Numbered from the stretch's first letter, positions 44,122 through 52,997 are shown. The stretch: 55,091 bases of DNA from Candidatus Aveggerthella stercoripullorum (GCA_018712955.1 DVGB01000109.1:1-55091), one strand, 5' to 3'. Notes: a model not told the origin generated them from the sequence alone. Translations and numbers: made by a program.

Positions 44122-44577
44122 GAGGAGCCTCCTTTTGGTCGATGAGCGTGCGGTGCGCGGTTGCTTCGCCGTCTCGCGTGGCCGCGTAATGCGTGCGGGC
44201 CTTTGGCGAAAACGGCGGCTTGCCTCCGGCACTTTCGTACGTCGGCAGCCTGTCTGTCGGCTGCCCGAACGCGGCGTTTTGAAGGCGAGCGGAAGGGTTC
44301 GCGCACCCTGTTCCTTTTCCCCGCTGCACAGCATAGCGAACGAGGGGATGACCAAAATAATCCCCGCAGGATGATATCCGCGACAATGAGCATGCCCCCC
44401 TTATGATTTGCGGTTTTGCGCGCTCCTTACACTTTTTCCCGGGTCGAAAAAGGGCCGGAACCCCGCTTTCGAAAACGGTGCCGACGCATCGTCCGCGGGC
44501 GTTCGCAAAGGCTTCCGCCGCGGCCCTGAGAACGAGAAGAAAGAAGAGCAACGAGACTCAAAAGAGAGGAGGGGCAT
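44122..44577. promoter_or_regulatory. Divergent regulatory region of the molybdoenzyme locus
   Basis: A 456-bp gap with no gene. Palindromes: GGCAGCC/GGCTGCC (44244-44265) and GGGGAT/ATCCCC (44344-44365), the latter in an AT-richer patch. TATGAT (44402-44407) and TACACT (44428-44433) are candidate -10 boxes for the plus-strand operon, but no strong -35 is seen. This suggests activator dependence. Confidence 0.45.
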
Positions 44578-47500
44578 ATGGCGAAACTTTCACTGACTCG
44601 TCGTAGCTTCTTGAAGGCTGCCGCCATCGCAGGTGCAGCGAGCACCGTCGGGTTCTCCGCGGTTCCGTCGACGGCCCTGGCCGAAGGGGAGGATGCTTCC
44701 GCGGGCGAGACCAAGCGCATTCGCTCATGCTGCCGCGCATGCGGCAAGGTCGAATGCGGCGTCTGGGTCACTGTCCAGGACAACAAGGTCATCCGCGTGG
44801 AAGGTGACGAATCGAACGCCCACAGCCGTGGACACTGCTGCGCGAAATCGCAGTCGTCCATGCTGGCCCTGTACCATCCCGACCGTCTGCGCTACTGCAT
44901 GAAGCGCACCAATCCCAAGGGCGAGGACGATCCGGGCTGGGTTCGCATTTCCCTGGGAGAGGCATTCGACGAGGCCGGCGCGAAGCTCAACGAGGTCGTG
45001 GAAAAGTACGGTCCTGAGGCCAACTTCGCCATGGGCGGTACGTCCCGCGTATGGGCGCAGCCGCCGTACGGCACGCTGAAGTCCATCTTCCCGACGCCGA
45101 ACGCCCATCTTGCCTACGAGATCTGCAAAGGCCCGCGCCACTTCGCCGGCATTCTGACCGACGAGATCGGCTCCCCATGGATGGAGGTCGAGCAGGGTCC
45201 GCTGGTCTACGTCCAGTGGGGCACCGCTCCGGAATACTCCAACTACGACTCTACAAACCGCACGGTTGTGGACTGCTCGCAGCGCTCCTACAAGCATATC
45301 CTCGTCGATCCGCGCATGACCCCGCTGGGAAAGGAGGCAGACCTGTGGCTGCCCCTGCGCGTCGGCACCGACCTGTGCCTGTCGCTTACCTGGCTTAAGT
45401 GGATTATCGACAACGAGGCTTACGACGATCTGTTCGTCCGTCGTTGGACCAACGCTCCGTTCCTGTGGAACCCGGCCGAAAACGGCCGTACGTTCAAGGG
45501 CTGGTTCATGGAGATGAACGGCGGCATCCATATGGAAAGCCGTCTGCTCACCGAAGCCGACCTCGACCGCGAATGGGTCAGCCAGTGGTGGGAGCCTGCA
45601 CCGGAGCAGTATTCTTACCGTCGTTTCATTTGCTGGGACGAGAACAACAACAAGCCGACCTACTGGGATGCCGAAGAGTGCCAGTGGGAGGGCGAAAAGC
45701 ATCGCATTCCGACGACCGGCACGTGGATTGAGCATCCGTACAAGCCGATCATCGCCGACGCATGGCTGCCCGACCCGTCTCACTTCGCCGACCCGGCCGA
45801 CCCGACCTACGATGCATACTGGACGGGCGAAGGCAACGAAAAGGGCGCCAAGTCCAACCCGGCAGGCCTGCCGAAACAGCCGGCGCTTTTCCCGGGCGGC
45901 GTCGAAATCAAGCTGAAGGACGGTTCCACCATCACGGCGGGCACCGTGTGGGAGTCCTTCGCCGAAAGCCTTGAGGAGTACACGCTCGAATACTGCGAGC
46001 AGGTCACCGAGGTTCCGGCGGACAAGATCGAAGAGGCCGTGCGCACTTACACCACGCGTCTCAATCCGCTCTACGGCAACGGCGGCATTCACTACCAGCT
46101 TGCTCCCGACCAGACGGGCCATGCGGTCCAGAACTCCCGTGCGCTGCAGCTCATCGCCTGCATCACCGGCAACTCCGACGAGCCTGCGGGCAATCGCGGT
46201 TCCTCCAAGGCGGAGGTCGACGGTTGCGCCGGTCGCGCCAACATGAAGGTTTCCGACCACGATCCGTGGGACTGGGGTATTCGTGACGGCATCGGCACCA
46301 TGGAACTCGGCAACACGCCGCGCGACCTGTCTGTTGAGCAGCAGATTCCGCTGATTCAGAATTTCGTACAGTATCTGTTGGACAACAACTCCCCGCTGGC
46401 CGAGCGCTATGGCAACCACGTGCCGAGCGACGAAGAGGCTCGCTGGATCGCCGAGCGCAAGGGCGGTGACTACAAGGGCAGCCGCGCCTGGCCGGGTCTT
46501 AAGACGTCCTTTGAGTCCAATGAGAAGCAGATCAACGCCGAGCGCTTCCCGCTTCTGCGCTACTGGAACCGCTGGGCAGACTCGGCGACCATCTGGGACT
46601 CCATCAACCAGATCGACACGCCCTACCAGATTCATGGCGGTGTCTGCATGTCCGGCGACTTCATGAACGAGTCCAACTTGCTTGAAGCCTGGGAAGCGCT
46701 CACGCGCCTGGACTTCTGGATGGACTTCAACCTGTGGTCGTGCCCGAACAACGGCTGCGCTGACATTGTTATCCCGTGCCTGCACTGGCTTGAGGTCAAC
46801 ACCGGCCGCGTGTCCCAGGGTGCTGGCGGCATCTTCGGCGCTGGACAGCGCTGTGCCGAGCCGATGGGCGACTGCATCTACGACCCGGTCGCGGTCATCT
46901 GCCTGCATCTGGCCATGGCGAAGGCCGTCTCCGGCAAGGAGCATCCGACCCGCGCTGACATTCCGGCAGACCGCACGGCGGTTATCTGGAACGACCGCGA
47001 CCTGAACTATGACGGTTGGAACAACCTGGACTACTACAACTTCGTCCAGATGGGCGGTCCGGTCACCTATGAAGAGCAGGAATACCGCGTCATGAAGGAC
47101 GCGACCGACTGGTGGCGCATCGAAGAGTTCAAGGACAAGGAGAACCAGCCTGAACAGGTCATTCCGGCATTCCCGGACTATGCTGCCGCCGAAAAGCCCG
47201 CCGAGGTCCTGAATGACGTCGCAGGTCCGGACTTCCCGGAGTTCGCTGCGAAGTTCCAGGAAGAAGGCTGGTTCGACTGCCGCAAGTGGCATCCCGAGCG
47301 TTGGGGCACCTACCGTCGTTGGGAGATGGGCTATCGTCGCCAGCAGGGCGGCTACAACCTCTACGCTGCCGTCGACGAGAAGTGCGCGTTCATGACGCCG
47401 ACCGGCAAGGTCGAAGTCTGGTCCACCATCGCCGAATCCTACATTGGCGACAACACGGAGACCTTTGCCGCCACGTGCTCCCCGTCCCGCGCTGCCTACG

Positions 47501-48342
47501 ATGGCAAGATTCCGGACATCGACAAATTCCCGCACTGGTTCGAGCCGAAGAACTCCAAGGTCCAGGCACCGCAGTACTTCGACGCCAGCCTGGCTGACCA
47601 GATTTCCACGACGGACGCCTACATTAACGAGAACTACAAGGGCGACCACCTGATGGAGGACTACAAGTCTGCGCTGACCGGAAACCCGGATGCTGCCTTC
47701 ATCATGACGACCGGCGCTCGCCAGCCCGTCTACTTCCACTCCGAGCACCGTCAGCTTCCGTGGTGCCGCGAGCTGTGGCCGTCTCCGCGCCTGGAGATGA
47801 ACCCGAACGACGCTGCGCGCCTGGGCCTGGAGCAGGGCCAGTGGGTTTGGATCCGCAGCCCGTGGGGTGCCGTCCGCGAGGTGCTCGACCTCTACTACGG
47901 CATCAAGGAAGGCACGGTCAACGCGAACCACGCTTGGTGGTACCCGGAGATCGACACCGCCTCCCACGGCTTCGAGCTCGTCAACATCAACTGCACGATG
48001 GACAAATACGCCGAATGCTGGGTTTGCGGCGCTTCGCAGCTGCGCGGCGTGCCGGTGGTCATCTACGCGGCGAACGCCGAGAACAGCCCGCACGGCAACC
48101 CTGTTCCGTGCGACCCGCAGGGCAATCCGGTCATCACGAACGCCGAGGATCCGCGTCTGAAGGAATGGCTGTCCAACGACCCGCGCTTGGCCGATTCTGC
48201 CATCGAACTCACGTACGCCAACATGAGCGCGACCGGCCTGCAGCACAGCATCCAGGATCCGTCTCTCTATGCGAACGGCCGTCTGCAGACGGGCAGTGTG
48301 GGGAACGACGAACTCGGCCAGTACGCAAAGCACGTGAACTAG
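44578..48342 (+). CDS. Tat-exported molybdopterin oxidoreductase catalytic subunit (DMSO reductase family)
   Basis: A 1254-residue enzyme, longer than most family members. The Tat leader is TRRSFLKAAAIAG. A 4Fe-4S site follows (CRACGKVEC plus a later Cys, all within residues ~50-90), then the Mo-bisPGD domains. Cys183 in ICKGPRH is a candidate Mo ligand; the dinucleotide site includes VDPRMTPLGKEADLWLPLR. The C-terminal cofactor domain includes MTTGARQPVYFHSEHRQLPW. It reduces or rearranges an unknown substrate outside the membrane; catechol dehydroxylases and related Eggerthellaceae reductases are possible relatives. ATG 44578 follows GAGAGGAGG. Confidence 0.92.
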   Translation: MAKLSLTRRSFLKAAAIAGAASTVGFSAVPSTALAEGEDASAGETKRIRSCCRACGKVECGVWVTVQDNKVIRVEGDESNAHSRGHCCAKSQSSMLALYHPDRLRYCMKRTNPKGEDDPGWVRISLGEAFDEAGAKLNEVVEKYGPEANFAMGGTSRVWAQPPYGTLKSIFPTPNAHLAYEICKGPRHFAGILTDEIGSPWMEVEQGPLVYVQWGTAPEYSNYDSTNRTVVDCSQRSYKHILVDPRMTPLGKEADLWLPLRVGTDLCLSLTWLKWIIDNEAYDDLFVRRWTNAPFLWNPAENGRTFKGWFMEMNGGIHMESRLLTEADLDREWVSQWWEPAPEQYSYRRFICWDENNNKPTYWDAEECQWEGEKHRIPTTGTWIEHPYKPIIADAWLPDPSHFADPADPTYDAYWTGEGNEKGAKSNPAGLPKQPALFPGGVEIKLKDGSTITAGTVWESFAESLEEYTLEYCEQVTEVPADKIEEAVRTYTTRLNPLYGNGGIHYQLAPDQTGHAVQNSRALQLIACITGNSDEPAGNRGSSKAEVDGCAGRANMKVSDHDPWDWGIRDGIGTMELGNTPRDLSVEQQIPLIQNFVQYLLDNNSPLAERYGNHVPSDEEARWIAERKGGDYKGSRAWPGLKTSFESNEKQINAERFPLLRYWNRWADSATIWDSINQIDTPYQIHGGVCMSGDFMNESNLLEAWEALTRLDFWMDFNLWSCPNNGCADIVIPCLHWLEVNTGRVSQGAGGIFGAGQRCAEPMGDCIYDPVAVICLHLAMAKAVSGKEHPTRADIPADRTAVIWNDRDLNYDGWNNLDYYNFVQMGGPVTYEEQEYRVMKDATDWWRIEEFKDKENQPEQVIPAFPDYAAAEKPAEVLNDVAGPDFPEFAAKFQEEGWFDCRKWHPERWGTYRRWEMGYRRQQGGYNLYAAVDEKCAFMTPTGKVEVWSTIAESYIGDNTETFAATCSPSRAAYDGKIPDIDKFPHWFEPKNSKVQAPQYFDASLADQISTTDAYINENYKGDHLMEDYKSALTGNPDAAFIMTTGARQPVYFHSEHRQLPWCRELWPSPRLEMNPNDAARLGLEQGQWVWIRSPWGAVREVLDLYYGIKEGTVNANHAWWYPEIDTASHGFELVNINCTMDKYAECWVCGASQLRGVPVVIYAANAENSPHGNPVPCDPQGNPVITNAEDPRLKEWLSNDPRLADSAIELTYANMSATGLQHSIQDPSLYANGRLQTGSVGNDELGQYAKHVN

Positions 48343-48358
48343 GAAGGAGGTTTGCGAC

Positions 48359-49018
48359 ATGCCACGATACTCAATCATCACGGACCTCAACCGTTGCACC
48401 GGTTGCCTCGCATGCACCGTGGCCTGCAAGGCCATCAACGGCGTGCCGGTCGGCAATTTCTGGATTAAAACGCTGCGCATCGGTCCGCATCCCACCGAGG
48501 GCGGCTCGGGCACGTACCCGGACGTCGAAATGTACTTCCTTCCCGTCCAGTGCCAACACTGCGAGAACCCTGAATGCGTCAAGGTGTGCCCCACCGAGGC
48601 ATCCCATGTGGCCGAGGACGGTACGGTCCAGGTCGACCGCGCGAAGTGCATCGGTTGCCGCTTCTGCGCCATGGCCTGCCCGTACGGTGTTCGCTACCTT
48701 AACGAGGAAAGCCGCGTCGTAGAAAAGTGCACGCTGTGCGAACAGCGTATCCAGCAGGGCGAACTGCCGCAGTGCGTGTCCCAGTGCGGTGCCCGTGCAC
48801 GCTTCTTTGGCGATTTGGACGAAGGCGTGGACAACTTCGTCGCGCCTGCGCATCCGGACTCCCCGGGCTGCCAGTACGACGAGATGACGCAGACTCGCGT
48901 GAAGCTGAAGGATTACGTCGAGCCTTATACCGAGGCGGACATCCATCACCTCACCAACCCGGGCAATGACCCGAAGATCATGTACCTGTTGCGCGAAGGC
49001 CGAAAGTGGAGGGAGTAG
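48359..49018 (+). CDS. DmsB-like 4Fe-4S electron transfer subunit
   Basis: A 219-residue ferredoxin-type subunit with four cubane motifs: CTGCLACTVAC, CQHCENPECVKVCP, CIGCRFCAMACPYG and CTLCEQRIQQGELPQCVSQC. It has no signal peptide, so it should be co-exported with the Tat-bearing catalytic subunit by hitch-hiking. It relays electrons from the membrane anchor to the Mo centre. ATG 48359 follows AAGGAGG, 16 nt behind the catalytic gene, and the anchor gene starts 3 nt after its stop. Confidence 0.95.
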   Translation: MPRYSIITDLNRCTGCLACTVACKAINGVPVGNFWIKTLRIGPHPTEGGSGTYPDVEMYFLPVQCQHCENPECVKVCPTEASHVAEDGTVQVDRAKCIGCRFCAMACPYGVRYLNEESRVVEKCTLCEQRIQQGELPQCVSQCGARARFFGDLDEGVDNFVAPAHPDSPGCQYDEMTQTRVKLKDYVEPYTEADIHHLTNPGNDPKIMYLLREGRKWRE

Positions 49019-49021
49019 ATC

Positions 49022-49930
49022 ATGGAAATGGAATGGCCCCTTATTCTCTTCACGTTCTTCGTGTGCCTGGCTTCGGGCATCCTGCTCGGTCAGGGCGTGA
49101 TGACGGTTCTCGGCAAGGGCAAGAGCATGCAGCTTGCCTCCTTGGTAAGCTCTCTGGTCGCGCTGGCGGTCGGCGGTATCTCCGTCTTCTTCCATCTGCA
49201 GCACTGGGAGCGCATCTTCAACGGCTTCGGCCATATCACCTCGGGCATCACGCTCGAGTTCATCGGCTGCGTCGTCTTCTTCGTGGTGCTGGTGGTGTAT
49301 TTCCTCATGATGCGTCGCGCTGAAGACGGCATGGCGCCGAAGTGGTGTGGCGTGCTTGCCATCATCATGGGCGTTGCTATGCCCGCCATCACAGGCGACA
49401 GCTATCTCATGGAGGCCATCCCGGTGTGGGATACCTTCCTGCTGCCGGTGTACTACGTGTTCAACGCTGTCTTCTTCGGCGGGCTGTCCGTTCTGGTCAT
49501 CGCCGCGCTGACGAAGTGCGACGATGTGAACGACACGGCAATTTGGCTGGCTATCGGCGGCGGTGTCGCCACGGCGGTCGCGCTGATTGCATACGCGGTC
49601 TTCATCAACAGCCTGGGCGGCGTGTACTCCGATATCACCTACTACTTCGATCCGACGCTGCCTGACAGCTCCATGATCGACGTGCAGGAAGACTTCGTCG
49701 GAACGGTCCTTGCCGGCAGCAACGCGCCTCTGTTCTGGATTGGCGCCGTGATCGTGGGCGTTGCGCTTCCGGTGGTCGCTGCCTTTATGGCGAAGCGCGC
49801 TCTCGCGGGCGGCAAGCAGCAACAGGTCCTGCCCTTGGCGGGCGCTGGCCTGGCCTGCGCTCTGGCGGGCGGTATCTGCTGGCGCATGATCCTCTATATG
49901 GTCGCTGTCAGCATCTTCGCTCTGTACTAA
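49022..49930 (+). CDS. DmsC-like membrane anchor subunit
   Basis: A 302-residue hydrophobic protein with eight predicted helices, of the DmsC type. It begins MEMEWPLILFTFFVCLASG and keeps HLQHWERIFNGFGHITSGI in the second helix region, with the conserved His expected near the menaquinol site. It oxidises menaquinol and passes electrons to the DmsB-like subunit. It ends the dmsABC-type unit; two strong hairpins follow. Confidence 0.92.
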   Translation: MEMEWPLILFTFFVCLASGILLGQGVMTVLGKGKSMQLASLVSSLVALAVGGISVFFHLQHWERIFNGFGHITSGITLEFIGCVVFFVVLVVYFLMMRRAEDGMAPKWCGVLAIIMGVAMPAITGDSYLMEAIPVWDTFLLPVYYVFNAVFFGGLSVLVIAALTKCDDVNDTAIWLAIGGGVATAVALIAYAVFINSLGGVYSDITYYFDPTLPDSSMIDVQEDFVGTVLAGSNAPLFWIGAVIVGVALPVVAAFMAKRALAGGKQQQVLPLAGAGLACALAGGICWRMILYMVAVSIFALY

Positions 49931-49936
49931 AGGTTT

Positions 49937-50000
49937 GCCTGCAAGGCTTTGCGGCCTTGCAGGCTGCGGTCCCGTCCGGCTTTGGTCGGCCGGACGGGAC
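49937..50000 (+). terminator. Tandem terminator hairpins after dmsABC
   Basis: GCCTGCAAGGC/GCCTTGCAGGC (49937-49947/49954-49964) and GTCCCGTCCGGC/GCCGGACGGGAC (49969-49980/49989-50000), both perfect. A third, GGCCGGGCTTCC/GGAAGCCTGGCC, lies at 50049-50101. None has a T-run. They separate dmsABC from the NapG/NapH pair. Confidence 0.75.
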
Positions 50001-50101
50001 GACCGCCGCGTTGTCCGGCGTGGCGCGGTAAAAACGCATGAACGAACAGGCCGGGCTTCCCTGGAGGAACACCCCGCTTTCGCACCGCAGGAAGCCTGGC
50101 C

Positions 50102-50421
50102 TGAAAATGCGGCGTCTGCAAATCCCACCGAAAAGGAGTGCGGGTCGGCAGGCTGCGGAGCAGGCAGAAAGCGTCGACCGCGAATCACAGATTGCAGAAT
50201 CGTGCCGAGCTGCACTGTGCGATCCGGCTTTGGAAAGCTCTTTGCGAAGAAAGGGTTTTCCAGAGCCGATTGCCCGAAGGGGCTGATCGTGCGCATTGCA
50301 CAAGACATTAGGGGAAAGGAATGACGCCGGAGGCGGCAGCAAGCCCGCTCGGCGGCAACGGAAGCGAGCTTGCTTCGCATCCGGCCTGGCAACGCCGGGC
50401 GAACGGTGTAAAGGAGGATGT
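50102..50421 (+). other. Gap ahead of the locus B NapG-like gene
   Basis: After the three hairpins, about 320 bp contain no convincing gene. Small open frames here lack ribosome sites and family resemblance. A separate promoter for the NapG/NapH pair is expected, but I could not place it with confidence. Confidence 0.4.
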
Positions 50422-51129
50422 ATGGCCGAAACAACCAAAGACGAGTCGGCCCAGAAGGGCGCAACGAACGGCGAACAGCCGAAAAAAGGGAAAGAGCCCC
50501 TGTCCGTTTCGCGTCGCACGCTGTGCATTGGCGTGGGGAGCACGGTGGCGCTCTTAGGGCTGGGTGCCCTGCGCTATGTGGGCCACAATCCACTCTGTCG
50601 CCCGCCGGGAGGGCAGGATGAAGCGCGTCTTGTTTCTGCGTGCATTCGCTGCGAACGATGCTATGAGGTGTGCCCGCATAAAGTCATCGTGCCTGCGCAT
50701 GTCGAGGACGGGCTTTTGGGCATGCGCTCGCCGATGCTGAGCTTCGATGCGGGCTACTGCGATTTCTGCCAGCAGGCGAACGGGGGCGTGCCGTTGTGCT
50801 GCGAGGTCTGCCCGACGGAGGCTTTGCGCTTGCCCGAAGGCGCCACCGCCCAGAATACCGTCATCGGCCTTGCCGTCATTGACCAGTGGCAATGCCTCGC
50901 GTACCGCGAGACGGGCTGTCGCGAGTGCTACGACGCGTGTTGCGAAGCGCGCGAGACCCCTGCCATCGAGCTGACGAACGATGCGTCCACGCCGCGTCCG
51001 GTGGTCATTGCAGAGAACTGCAATGGTTGCGGCGCGTGCGAGGCGGCGTGCATTTCGCTTTCTGCGGGCTCTATCGCAGAAGGCGCGCAGGCGCGCGCAA
51101 TTGTCGTCAAACCTCTCGCGTCGCTGTAA
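50422..51129 (+). CDS. NapG-like Tat-exported 4Fe-4S ferredoxin, locus B
   Basis: A 235-residue paralogue of 33056-33775. Tat leader SRRTLCIGVGSTVALLGLG, PPGGQDEARLVSACIRCERCYEVCP, CDFCQQANGG, CCEVCPTEALRLP, CRECYDACCEAR and CNGCGACEAAC supply four 4Fe-4S clusters. It probably carries electrons from the NapH-like partner to the molybdoenzyme of the same locus, as a second route beside DmsC. ATG 50422 follows AAGGAGG. It is 11 nt from the next gene. Confidence 0.92.
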   Translation: MAETTKDESAQKGATNGEQPKKGKEPLSVSRRTLCIGVGSTVALLGLGALRYVGHNPLCRPPGGQDEARLVSACIRCERCYEVCPHKVIVPAHVEDGLLGMRSPMLSFDAGYCDFCQQANGGVPLCCEVCPTEALRLPEGATAQNTVIGLAVIDQWQCLAYRETGCRECYDACCEARETPAIELTNDASTPRPVVIAENCNGCGACEAACISLSAGSIAEGAQARAIVVKPLASL

Positions 51130-51140
51130 GGAGGCGTGTC

Positions 51141-52103
51141 ATGAAACTCAGCAAACTGCGCACGATCATCCCGGTCGCCGTGTTTATCGTGCTGTGCATC
51201 GGTCTTATCGGCGGCATTGGGTTCGGCACGCTGTCCGGCTTTGGGTGGGACACGATTTCGGCGCTTTGCCCGCTGGGTGCGTTGACGACCATGATCGCCA
51301 CGAAGACGGTACTGCCGCGCGCGGTCGTGTCTTTCGTCATTATGGCTGCGCTGGTATTCGTCCTCGGCCGTGCGTTCTGCGGATGGGTCTGCCCGGTGCC
51401 GGTGCTCGATCGCATCCGGAACTTCTTCCGTTCTCCCAAAAAGCGCAAGGCCATCAAAGAGGCGAAGCAGCATGAGATGGTGTCTATCGCCCGCGAAGAG
51501 CTGGGGTGCGGGCATGACTGCGCCAGCTGCTCGTCCTGCAAAGAGAAGCGTGCGAAGCTGGATTCTCGCCATGCGGTCCTGGGCGGCGCTCTTCTGTCCA
51601 CGGCAATTTTTGGCTTCCCGGTATTCTGCCTGGTCTGTCCTGTCGGTCTGACGTTTGCGACGGTGCTCGTGTTCTGGCGTTTGTTCGCGAACGGCGACAT
51701 GACCTATTCCGTCATCCTGATTCCCGCCATCCTGGTTATCGAGCTCGTGTTCCTGCGCAAATGGTGTTCGCGATTTTGTCCGCTGGCAGGTCTTATGAAC
51801 CTGATGTCCCGTTTCAGCAAGACGCTCAAGCCGGTCATCGACGATACGAAATGCCTCGAGACCGACAAGGGCACGCCGTGCAGCCGCTGTGCCATCGCGT
51901 GCGAAGCGGACATCAACCTGCGTCATCCGGAATACGGCGAACGCACGCTGGCGGACTGCACGCGCTGTCGTGCGTGCGTGGACGCCTGCCCGACCCACGC
52001 CATCAGCATGCCGTTCGTCTACCCGAAGAAGGGGAAGAACGATGGCGGGGCGCAGCCTGCGCCTGTGCAGATTGCCAATCCGGTCGACAAGTCGGCGCAG
52101 TAG
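51141..52103 (+). CDS. NapH-like membrane polyferredoxin, locus B
   Basis: A 320-residue paralogue of 32088-33047. It keeps CPLGAL, CGWVCPVP, a Cys-rich loop (CGHDCASCSSC), CLVCPVG, KWCSRFCPL and two C-terminal ferredoxin motifs (CSRCAIAC, CTRCRACVDACP). Membrane helices alternate with these sites. The CxHxCxxCxxC-like loop differs slightly between paralogues and is not typical of E. coli NapH. ATG 51141 follows GGAGG. A strong terminator lies at 52226. Confidence 0.92.
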   Translation: MKLSKLRTIIPVAVFIVLCIGLIGGIGFGTLSGFGWDTISALCPLGALTTMIATKTVLPRAVVSFVIMAALVFVLGRAFCGWVCPVPVLDRIRNFFRSPKKRKAIKEAKQHEMVSIAREELGCGHDCASCSSCKEKRAKLDSRHAVLGGALLSTAIFGFPVFCLVCPVGLTFATVLVFWRLFANGDMTYSVILIPAILVIELVFLRKWCSRFCPLAGLMNLMSRFSKTLKPVIDDTKCLETDKGTPCSRCAIACEADINLRHPEYGERTLADCTRCRACVDACPTHAISMPFVYPKKGKNDGGAQPAPVQIANPVDKSAQ

Positions 52104-52225
52104 GGGACGCGCGCTGACGGTAATTTGTCCTGATTGACTTCGTCCTACTTGATTTCGCCCTACTCGACGGCGGACGCTTTCACCCCTTTCCCCACTCCTT
52201 CAGAAAGCGTTCCGCCCTGCACGCA

Positions 52226-52266
52226 ACGCGCGCTGGCACTCCCCTCCACGCCAGCGCGCGTTTTTA
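52226..52266 (+). terminator. Intrinsic terminator of the locus B operon
   Basis: ACGCGCGCTGG (52226-52236) and CCAGCGCGCGT (52251-52261), a perfect 11-bp stem, followed by TTTT. It ends the NapG/NapH unit 120 bp after the stop codon. Confidence 0.88.
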
Positions 52267-52531
52267 TGCGTAGGGGAGAGGGCGCTTGCGCGATGGGAAA
52301 ATGAACCGTCTTCCGTTTCCTGGGCAAGGAAGCAGCAGCCCGAAAGGCGGGAGGCAGTTTGTGCGTGCAGGTTCTTTTCAGGCCAGCGCGCCCTCCCGGC
52401 GCGTGGCGGAGGGCTCGTGTCCCCGACGATTGCCCGCCCGCCGACGGGCGCCTTCCCTGTGCGCGGCGGAGGACTCAGGGCTTTCCGGCGCAGCGGCCTG
52501 CCGCCGTGCCGGGCCCCGCCGCACAGCTGCC

Positions 52532-52782
52532 GCGTCGGCGAATCGATGTTTTCTGGACGGGATTGGAAACTGAGAAGCATCGAGGATTCCGCGGGGCGCC
52601 TTTGGTGGCTGCCGGAAGGCTCCTGCGACGAAGTCGGGTGTTCAGCGCCCGGCATTTTCCCAGGTGGGAGGGGCGGAATTGTCGCCTCGGCGGGATTCTC
52701 TTCGCCCGGCCGTCCCGGACGGCGCTTCAGGGCGCTTCTCGGTTTTCGATTCCGTCCAGAAACCGGGCTTTCGCTGTCGCGC
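52532..52782. repeat. ~250-bp element with imperfect inverted ends, copy B
   Basis: The left end 52532-52577 and the right end 52733-52782 are inverted relatives of each other and of both ends of copy A (21796-22042). The shared core is TTTCTGGACGG, then a purine-rich GAAA stretch, then GAGAAGC. The interior differs from copy A but is also palindrome-rich (CCGTC-CCG-GACGG near 52711). It lies in a gene-free region (52104-52898). No coding frame with a ribosome site is seen inside. Confidence 0.72.
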
Positions 52783-52942
52783 CCGCCGTGGTGGCCCTGG
52801 CACGACAGCGGGGTTCCTCCGCGGTGCGGTCTACCGTGTTTGGGGCGCCTCGGGGGCCGAATACTCCCCAAAACTCCCGAGGGCGTGCCCGCCCTAGCTG
52901 TTCAGTGCCAACACGTTGTTTACGCTCCGAGGATGACAAATA

Positions 52943-52997
52943 GGGAGGCCTCCCGCATGCTGTGAGTTGTCTAGGCTTACGGCAGAGGGGGCCTCCC
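52943..52997 (+). promoter_or_regulatory. Possible start-site hairpin of the IS transposase
   Basis: GGGAGGCC (52943-52950) can pair with GGCCTCCC (52990-52997), which directly abuts ATG 52998. Read-in transcripts from outside would fold this region and mask the ribosome site AGAGGGG, a common way to keep IS transposition low. Confidence 0.5.

Noticed and set aside
44725-48672. A 1315-codon open frame antisense to the molybdoenzyme
   Set aside because: The plus strand encodes an unambiguous Tat-leader molybdoenzyme and DmsB; the antisense frame has no family features and spans two real genes.
50038-50286. A small gene in the DmsC-NapG gap
   Set aside because: It overlaps the third hairpin, lacks a ribosome site and has a shadow-like Arg/Ser composition.
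48371-50593. A long antisense open frame across DmsB, DmsC and the following gap
   Set aside because: It runs through well-supported genes and terminators and has no coherent domain content.
52286-52965. Several overlapping open frames in the gap before the IS481 element
   Set aside because: They run across the inverted-end repeat copy B in multiple frames, lack ribosome sites and show no protein family features.
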